This document shows positions 58,305 through 64,000 of a stretch of 64,000 nucleotides of DNA, one piece after another; position 1 is the first letter of the stretch; every line of letters starts with the position of its first letter. Both the position numbers and the translations under genes were made by a program. Source of the stretch: Novosphingobium sp. KCTC 2891 (lineage in GTDB: Bacteria; Pseudomonadota; Alphaproteobacteria; Sphingomonadales; Sphingomonadaceae). The notes beneath the pieces are model-generated. The model had not been told where the DNA came from, ran no database searches, and worked only from the letters and a program-made list of their open reading frames with translations. The stretch covers positions 349,925-413,924 of the forward strand of contig NZ_JAPCZG010000001.1 in the NCBI RefSeq assembly GCF_025938155.1, in the 5' to 3' direction.

Positions 58305-58568
58305 TCAGTTGTCGTTGCCGTGGTGGCGCGACAGCACGCGGCTCATGCGGTCGAGGCGCTCGTTCTCGAGGTCGGCGATCTCGCCCAGCAGGCGCGCGAT
58401 TTCCTCGTTCTCGATCGCGAAGGCGAGGTCATCGAAGTGCTGCGGGACGGGCTGCAGCGGGTAGGCGAGTTGCAGGCAGCGAGACAGGCGCGCGCGCGCC
58501 CAGTCCGTGCTTTCGGGCAGGCCGCGCCTTCGTGTCCCGATCCTGACCGTCTTACCTTGCCTTGCCAT
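58305..58568 (-). CDS. Small hypothetical protein
   Basis: Protein of 87 residues with a basic N-terminus (MARQGKTVRIGTRRR) and a helical acidic centre (DLAFAIENEEIARLLGEIADLENERLDRMSRV). Codons are strongly G/C-ending, so it is likely real. No family, signal or membrane helix is recognised. It lies between the CoA transferase and kup genes, all on the minus strand. Confidence 0.6.
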   Translation of the reverse strand: MARQGKTVRIGTRRRGLPESTDWARARLSRCLQLAYPLQPVPQHFDDLAFAIENEEIARLLGEIADLENERLDRMSRVLSRHHGNDN

Positions 58569-58682
58569 TATGTCCTGCGCTCATCTCGATCGCCCTGTAA
58601 ATTATTGCAAATATCTGAACTCAAGTCGAATCCTGCCTGCGCATTCGCCGTAAGGGGAGTTCTGCACGCGGTGAACCGATGC

Positions 58683-60632
58683 TCAGATCTCAAGCTGGCT
58701 GCCCAGTTCGATCACGCGATTGGTGGGCAGGTTGAAGAACTGCATCGCGCTGGCTGCGTTGCGGACCATCCACGCGAAGAATGCCTCGCGCCACAGCGCC
58801 ATGCCGGGACGTGCCGAGGGGATAAGCGTCTGCCGCGCCAGGAAGTAGCTGGTGTCCATGGGCCTGAACGGTCCGCCGGCGCGGGTTTCGGCCGCGAGCT
58901 CGGCGGGAATGTCGGCTTCTTCCATGAAGCCCGTCCGCACGATCATGCGGTAGAAGCCGCTGCCCATGTCCTCCACCTCGCGGCGGGCATCGGCGGCAAC
59001 GTGGGGCACGCCCTGCGTGATGACCGTGAGGACCACCACGCGTTCGTGAAGGACGTGATTGTGCTTGAGGTTGTGCAGCAGCGCGGGCGGGATGCCTTCC
59101 ACCGTCGAGGCTAGGAACACCGAAGTGCCCGCCACGCGGCGGACCCGGCGGCACACGGAATCGAGGAACAGGTCGAAGGGCATCGAATCTTCCGCCAGCC
59201 GCTCGCGCACGATCCGCCGCCCGCGCGCCCATGTGGTGAGCACGGCGAAGGCGATGGCTGCGACCAGCAGCGGGAACCAGCCACCATCGGGCACCTTGGT
59301 GGCGTTGGAGGCGAAGTAGGCGCCATCGACGATGAGAAACGCGCCGGTGACCAGACCGGCAAGCAGGGGGTGCCACTTCCACACCGCGAAGGTCAGCACG
59401 CCGGCCATGCAGGCGGTGATGAACATCGTGCCGGTTACTGCGATGCCATAGGCGGAGGCGAGGTTGCTGGACGTGCGGAAGCCGAGCACGAGCAGGATGA
59501 CGAGACCGAGCAGCGCCCAATTGACCAGCGGCACATAGATCTGCCCTGCGGCGTGCGCGCTGGTGTGGGTGATGCGCAGACGCGGCAGGAAGCCGAGCTG
59601 GATCGCCTGCTGGGTGACCGAGAAGGCGCCGGAGATCACCGCCTGGCTGGCGATGATCGTCGCCAGCGTGGCAAGGATCACCAGCGGCAGGCGCAGCGCA
59701 TCCGGCGCCATCAGGAAGAACGGGTTCTGGATCGCTTCGGGACGGCGCAGCAGCAGCGCAGACTGGCCGAGATAGTTGATCAGCAGGCAGGGGAGGGCGA
59801 CCCAGAGCCAGGCGACCATGATCGCGCGCCGGCCGAAATGGCCCATGTCTGCATAGAGTGCTTCGGCACCCGTCACCGCCAGCACAACCGAGCCGAGCGC
59901 GAGGAAGGCGAGCAGCGGATCGATCATGAAGAACCGCAGGGCATGAACCGGGCTGAGCGCCTGAAGCACTTGCGGCGCCTGTGCGATCTGGACCAGGCCA
60001 AGCACCGCCAGCGCCGCGAAATAGACCAGCATGACCGGCCCGAACAGCCGTCCGACGGCCGCGGTCCCGCGCGACTGGATCGCGAAGAGCGCGGCTATGA
60101 TCGCGATGGAGACGGGCAGCACGTAATCGGCAAAGCCGGGTGAGACGATGGTCAGTCCTTCGACCGCTGACAGCACCGAAATGGCCGGCGTGATGATCGC
60201 ATCGCCATAAAACAGCGCGGTGGCGACCAGCCCCAGCATGGCCATGGCCGCGCTCCATTTCGTGGGGCCAAGGCGCCGGCCGATGAGCGCGAGCAGCGCC
60301 AGGCTGCCGCCTTCGCCCTTGTTGTCAGCGCGCAGGATCACCAGCACGTACTTGATCGTGACAATCACCGTCATCGTCCAGAAGATCAGCGAGAGCACAC
60401 CGAACACGTGCGCGTGGTCCACCGCGAGCGGGTGGTGGCCGATGAAGCTTTCCTTGAGCGCATAGAGTGGGCTGGTGCCGATATCGCCGAACACCACGCC
60501 GATCGCGCCGATGGCCAGCGTGCTCAGGCTTTCGCCGTGCCCGTGGCTGCTTTCGGTCGCGGGGCCGGTGTGCGCGGTGGCCACGGCTGCGTTGGAGGAG
60601 CCATCGGCGGCAAGGGCGGATGTCTGGATCAT
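58683..60632 (-). CDS. kup: Low-affinity potassium uptake protein Kup
   Basis: Potassium/proton symporter of 649 residues with 12 membrane helices in the first 430 residues and a soluble C-terminal domain. VVFGDIGTSPLYALKE is the family hallmark, with GDAIITPAISVLSAVEGL, TGAEALYADMGHFG and the C-terminal GFMEEADIP. The N-terminal 30 residues are an Ala/Thr/His-rich extension. It is divergent from a kdpD/kdpE-like pair. Confidence 0.97.
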   Translation of the reverse strand: MIQTSALAADGSSNAAVATAHTGPATESSHGHGESLSTLAIGAIGVVFGDIGTSPLYALKESFIGHHPLAVDHAHVFGVLSLIFWTMTVIVTIKYVLVILRADNKGEGGSLALLALIGRRLGPTKWSAAMAMLGLVATALFYGDAIITPAISVLSAVEGLTIVSPGFADYVLPVSIAIIAALFAIQSRGTAAVGRLFGPVMLVYFAALAVLGLVQIAQAPQVLQALSPVHALRFFMIDPLLAFLALGSVVLAVTGAEALYADMGHFGRRAIMVAWLWVALPCLLINYLGQSALLLRRPEAIQNPFFLMAPDALRLPLVILATLATIIASQAVISGAFSVTQQAIQLGFLPRLRITHTSAHAAGQIYVPLVNWALLGLVILLVLGFRTSSNLASAYGIAVTGTMFITACMAGVLTFAVWKWHPLLAGLVTGAFLIVDGAYFASNATKVPDGGWFPLLVAAIAFAVLTTWARGRRIVRERLAEDSMPFDLFLDSVCRRVRRVAGTSVFLASTVEGIPPALLHNLKHNHVLHERVVVLTVITQGVPHVAADARREVEDMGSGFYRMIVRTGFMEEADIPAELAAETRAGGPFRPMDTSYFLARQTLIPSARPGMALWREAFFAWMVRNAASAMQFFNLPTNRVIELGSQLEI

Positions 60633-60734
60633 GGCGTGACCCTATGCCCCGCGGCCCGCCGCCGCACGCGGCTTTACGGAATGTTTATGCCGCGCCGGCT
60701 CGACAGGCGGGCAGGGCGGGGGCAATCGGGACGG

Positions 60735-62267
60735 GTGAGCGACGCGCCGATTCCTTCCGATCCCGCCCGCTGGGGCACGTTGCGCGGCTATCTGGAAGCG
60801 CTGGGCCTCGTTGCCGCGATGACGCTGCTGGGCGCGGGTCTGTTCACGCGCGGTGCCATTGCCGACATCGGCCTGCTCTATCTTGTGCCGGTGATGTTCG
60901 CGGCAACGCGCCATGGCTTGGTGACGGGGATCGTGACAGGGCTGGGCTCCTCGCTCGCTTACAACTTCTTCTTCATTCCGCCGATCCACACGTTCGCCAT
61001 CCGGAATCCGGCGCATCTGGTCACCGTGCTGGTGCTGCTGGGCGTGGCCGTGGTCGGCAGCCAGATGGCGGGGCGGCTGCGCGAGCAGGCGCGGCTGGCG
61101 CAGGCCAATTCGGCGCGCGATGCCGCGCTGGCCGGTTTCGCGCGGCAATTGATGGCGGTCAGCCACCGCGATGCGTTGTGGCCGCTATTAGCCCGCGAGA
61201 TCGCGCGGCGTTTCGACGTGCGCGTGGTGATGGCGGAGCCGGACGAGGACGGGCAGGCCGTGCTGGTCGCCTCTGATCCGCCGCAGGACCGGCTCGACAT
61301 GCTGGAGCAGGTTTCGGCACAGTGGTGCCTGGGCAGCGGCCTCGCCGCCGGCCCCGGCGCGCCGACGCCGACAGCGTCCGAATGGTTGTTCCACCCAGTC
61401 GCAGCGGGCGGCAAGATCGTCGCGGTCGTGGGGATCGCCCGCCCCGATGCGGCCGCGCCGCTGCGTGCCGAACGCCTGCCGTTGCTGGGCAGCCTGCTCG
61501 ATCAGGCGAGCCTGGCCGCAGCGCGGATCATGGCGGAGGAGGAGATGGTTGCGCTGGGCAAAGTGCAGGAGCGCGACCGGCTGCGCGCCGCGCTGCTTTC
61601 GTCGGTGGGGCACGATCTGCGCACGCCGCTGACGACCGTGCTGGGCACGTTGCGGGCGATGCGGGCCGAAGGGCCGGAACAGGCGGCGCAACTCGCCGCT
61701 GCGCTCGCGGAAGCGGAACGGCTGGAACGCTTCGTGGCCAACCTGCTCGACATGGTGCGGATCGAGACGGGCAATCTCGACCATGCCACCGAACCGGTGG
61801 ACCTTGGCGAAGCGGTTGCTGCCGCGATCGGGGATGTGAGCCGGACGCTGGCGGGGCGCGGGGTAGATGTGGAGGTGCCGGACGACTTGCCGCTCGTGCT
61901 GGCCGACCCCCGCCTGCTGCACCACTGTCTTATCAACCTGATCGACAATGCGGCGCGCCACGGTGGGGCGGATGGACGGATCGTGGTGCGGGCAGGCCCT
62001 GTGGACGCTGGCGGCATCGAGCTTTCCGTCATCGATGAAGGCCCCGGCCTGCCACCGGGCGCGGGCGAGCGTCTGTTCGGGATGTTCCAGCGCCTCGCCG
62101 GATCTGACCGGACGGGGGGCAGCGGGCTTGGCCTGGCGATTGTACGCGGGTTTGCCGAGGCGATGGGGTTCTCCGTCAGCGCGGCCAATCGTGCCGACGG
62201 GCGCGGAGCGTGCTTCGCGCTGCATGTGCCGTCCACTCTGTTGCGCGATGTGGGAGAGGCGGCGTGA
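60735..62267 (+). CDS. KdpD-like sensor histidine kinase lacking the N-terminal KdpD domain
   Basis: Kinase of about 510 residues. It opens with the four-helix DUF4118 region of KdpD (about 16-110, AMTLLGAGLFTRGAIADIGLLYLVPVMFAATRHGL... FFFIPPIHTFAI). A GAF-like domain follows, then the kinase core: His293 in SVGHDLRTPLTTVLG, N-box HCLINLIDNAARHG, G1 DEGPGLPPG and G2 GGSGLGLAIV. The cytoplasmic N-terminal KdpD and universal-stress domains (about 370 residues in E. coli) are absent. GTG 60735 (RBS GGGACGG) is preferred to ATG 60681 or 60687. It overlaps the response regulator gene. Confidence 0.88.
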   Translation: MSDAPIPSDPARWGTLRGYLEALGLVAAMTLLGAGLFTRGAIADIGLLYLVPVMFAATRHGLVTGIVTGLGSSLAYNFFFIPPIHTFAIRNPAHLVTVLVLLGVAVVGSQMAGRLREQARLAQANSARDAALAGFARQLMAVSHRDALWPLLAREIARRFDVRVVMAEPDEDGQAVLVASDPPQDRLDMLEQVSAQWCLGSGLAAGPGAPTPTASEWLFHPVAAGGKIVAVVGIARPDAAAPLRAERLPLLGSLLDQASLAAARIMAEEEMVALGKVQERDRLRAALLSSVGHDLRTPLTTVLGTLRAMRAEGPEQAAQLAAALAEAERLERFVANLLDMVRIETGNLDHATEPVDLGEAVAAAIGDVSRTLAGRGVDVEVPDDLPLVLADPRLLHHCLINLIDNAARHGGADGRIVVRAGPVDAGGIELSVIDEGPGLPPGAGERLFGMFQRLAGSDRTGGSGLGLAIVRGFAEAMGFSVSAANRADGRGACFALHVPSTLLRDVGEAA

Positions 62268-62953
62268 GCGCTCCCTCCCGCATCCTGATCGTGGAGGACG
62301 AGGCGCCGATCCGCGCCTTGCTGCGCGCGGCGCTGGAAAGCGCGGGCCATGTGGTAAGCGAAGCCGTCGATGCGGGCGGGGCGCTTGCCGCGCTTCACGC
62401 CGAGGCGCCTGCGCTGGTGCTGCTCGACCTGGGCCTGCCCGACCGCGACGGGCTGGAACTGGTGCCGCTGCTGCGCGGGGCGGGGGCGGCGGTGATCGTT
62501 GTTTCGGCGCGCGATGCTACCCGGCAAAAAGTCGCGGCGCTCGATCTGGGTGCGGACGATTATGTGGTGAAGCCTTTCGACGCTGAGGAAGTACTGGCGC
62601 GCGTCCGCACCGCGCTGCGCCGCCGTGCGGCACCCACGGCTGCGAGCCCGGTGGTGCGCTTCGGTGACGTTGCGGTCGATCTGGTCACCCGGCAGGTGAC
62701 GCGCGCGGACGCAGAGGTCCACCTCGCGCCTAAGGAATATGCGCTTTTGGCCGAACTCGCGGCTCACGCGGGCAAAGTGCTGACCCATGCCCATTTGCTG
62801 CGCAGCATCTGGGGGCCGGGGCACGAGGGCGACGTGGAGTATTTGCGCGTGGCGGCCCGCGGCATTCGCCGCAAGCTGGAGCAGGGCGGGCGGGGGAAAC
62901 CCTCGGCGCTGCGCAGTGAACCGGGCATCGGATACAGGCTGGTCACCAGTTAA
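62264..62953 (+). CDS. KdpE-like response regulator
   Basis: OmpR/KdpE-type regulator of 229 residues. The receiver domain has EDE at 11-13, Asp55 in LVLLDLGLPD as phosphoacceptor and Lys in YVVKPFDAEE. The winged helix DNA-binding domain (about 130-227) has DLVTRQVTRADAEVHLAPKEYALLAEL and GDVEYLRVAARGIRRKL. The GTG start overlaps the kinase stop (GTGA). No kdpFABC genes are present nearby; kup is the adjacent potassium gene and a likely target. Confidence 0.92.
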   Translation: MSAPSRILIVEDEAPIRALLRAALESAGHVVSEAVDAGGALAALHAEAPALVLLDLGLPDRDGLELVPLLRGAGAAVIVVSARDATRQKVAALDLGADDYVVKPFDAEEVLARVRTALRRRAAPTAASPVVRFGDVAVDLVTRQVTRADAEVHLAPKEYALLAELAAHAGKVLTHAHLLRSIWGPGHEGDVEYLRVAARGIRRKLEQGGRGKPSALRSEPGIGYRLVTS

Positions 62954-63364
62954 GACTGCTTGACGCAAGAACTGCGTCTTATCCCTATTCTTCACTAAGT
63001 TAATAGTAATGGTAAACGAATCGCGGGTCGTCACCCGTGCTTGTTGGCCGGGATGCCGTTGGCGCCCAATTCGCCTCCCCATGCTGCGAACGATTGCTGC
63101 AAAATGTCGGTTATAGACCAATTTGGGCCAAATTTATGTCGCAAACCGAGACAGCATTAACCTCAGGTATGCCAAATTGATCCTTAAGGTATATTGTGAC
63201 GACCTTGGTCCCAACGTACGTGATTCCCCAGTGCAGAAGGCTAATTCTGCTTAACAAAAAATGGTCGCGGGACGGATTTTGTGATTTTGCTCGGCTGACG
63301 ATTTTCGATCGTTAACCAGTCCGGTCCCGTGGCGGCACATGTGCATTCGACAGGGGACCAGACA
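62954..63364. other. AT-rich intergenic region upstream of the VCBS gene
   Basis: About 410 bases without a gene, clearly more AT-rich than its surroundings. A hairpin follows the response regulator stop (GACGCA 62962-62967 with TGCGTC 62973-62978), a weak terminator. The rest should contain a regulated promoter for the large adhesin gene; no operator could be defined. Confidence 0.45.
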
Positions 63365-64000
63365 ATGCCGACGACATCCACGCCCGCGAAGACCTCGGTT
63401 AAGGTCGCGCTCACCAACAACGCTGCGAAGGACGATTTCTTCACCTGGGGCGAGAATTCCACCACGCTGGATGGCTGGAGTGTTATCGACGTTCTGGGGA
63501 ACGACCCGGGTTCGGCCAAGATCTTCTCGCTCGGCAGTGGCACGACCACCAGCGGCCAGATGGTTGCATCTTACGACCAGGCCGTAACGTTCGGCGATCA
63601 CGACCAGTTCAAGGGAAAGCTTCACCTTGGAGACGGCCAGATCGCGTTCAAGCTCGACGATCTGAACAGCATTGACGCGCTGGCCGAGGGCGAGACCGTC
63701 ACGTTCACCTTCTCCTACACCGCCAAGATGGCGAATGGCACGCTGAGCACTGCCAATGTGACGATCACCATCGTCGGCGCGAACGATCCGGCAGTCATCA
63801 CCGGGCTGGACAGCCGCCTGCTGGTTGAGACGAACAGCGCGCTGAGCACGGGGGGCAAGCTCGATGCGACGGACGTAGACAGCTCGGCCGCATTCGTCGT
63901 GCAGACCAACGTTGCCGGCGATCAAGGCTACGGCAAGTTCTCGATCGCGGCGGACGGCACGTGGACCTACGCGGCGAACAACGCGCACGACGAGTTCAAG
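63365..64000 (+). CDS. VCBS-repeat surface adhesin, N-terminal part (cut by window end)
   Basis: The frame opens at ATG 63365 (AGGGGACC upstream) and runs past the right edge for at least 212 residues. The first 45 residues are Thr/Ser-rich with no signal peptide. A cadherin-like block follows, then the start of a VCBS repeat: VTITIVGANDPAVITG and GYGKFSIAADGTWTYAANNAHDEFK. Such proteins are giant type I secreted adhesins of biofilm-forming bacteria. The rest, including RTX repeats, should lie outside the window. Confidence 0.88.
   Translation, partial: MPTTSTPAKTSVKVALTNNAAKDDFFTWGENSTTLDGWSVIDVLGNDPGSAKIFSLGSGTTTSGQMVASYDQAVTFGDHDQFKGKLHLGDGQIAFKLDDLNSIDALAEGETVTFTFSYTAKMANGTLSTANVTITIVGANDPAVITGLDSRLLVETNSALSTGGKLDATDVDSSAAFVVQTNVAGDQGYGKFSIAADGTWTYAANNAHDEFK

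Overview
The window is high-GC, densely packed alphaproteobacterial chromosome. It looks like a sphingomonad (Novosphingobium/Sphingomonas type). The signs are carotenoid hydroxylase CrtZ, TonB-dependent receptors, the gene order mdh-sucA-sucB-lpdA, a GTTC-N7-GTTC type LexA box before uvrA, a sigma-54 psp operon, and high GC3 codon use in nearly every gene. There is no rRNA operon, no CRISPR array and no recognisable insertion sequence. The genus is an inference from gene content, not from a marker gene.

Layout. 1-1.4 kb: the end of a MacB-type permease and tRNA-Thr(TGT). 1.4-7 kb: an RNase H-like protein, rarA, a PadR regulator with a palindromic operator, a DUF2218 protein, a small membrane protein, a GT4 glycosyltransferase and a Tyr/Gly-rich secreted protein. 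7.2-8.7 kb: a less GC-rich accessory patch with two small regulator-plus-membrane-protein pairs. 8.7-20.9 kb: typA, a TonB receptor, two DUF805 proteins, ybbP-ybbA facing tesA, recF and pspF. 21-24 kb: a sigma-54 dependent psp operon (small leader ORF, pspA, pspB, pspC) followed by four related one-helix coiled-coil proteins. 24-29 kb: sufE, a DUF454 protein, an RTX-tailed PhoX-like phosphatase, membrane proteins and crtZ. 29-35 kb: leuC and leuD separated by three ORFs, a quinone oxidoreductase and a TRIC-type channel. 35-37 kb: a PAS-GGDEF-EAL-PilZ protein. 37.5-44.4 kb: the TCA block mdh-sucA-sucB-lpdA on the minus strand. 44.6-51.4 kb: a SleB-type hydrolase, then a cobalamin riboswitch and btuB-btuF-btuC-btuD. 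51.4-64 kb: uvrA with a LexA box, a small multidrug-resistance-like protein, a decayed RTX gene, a DsbA-like protein, a CaiB-type CoA transferase, kup facing a kdpD/kdpE-like pair, and the start of a VCBS-repeat adhesin cut by the window edge.

How the parts work together. The psp block reads as one envelope-stress unit: pspF is divergent from a near-perfect -24/-12 promoter, and the operon continues past pspC into four paralogous microproteins. The btu block is a complete outer-to-inner membrane B12 uptake route under one riboswitch. Kup sits beside a two-component system that in most bacteria controls kdpFABC, which is absent here. A family of G/C-rich palindromes (34.4, 38.9 and 48.8 kb) lies between genes; at 48.8 kb it appears to supply the ribosome binding site of btuF. 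The strongest candidate for an under-described system is the extended psp operon at 21.0-23.9 kb.
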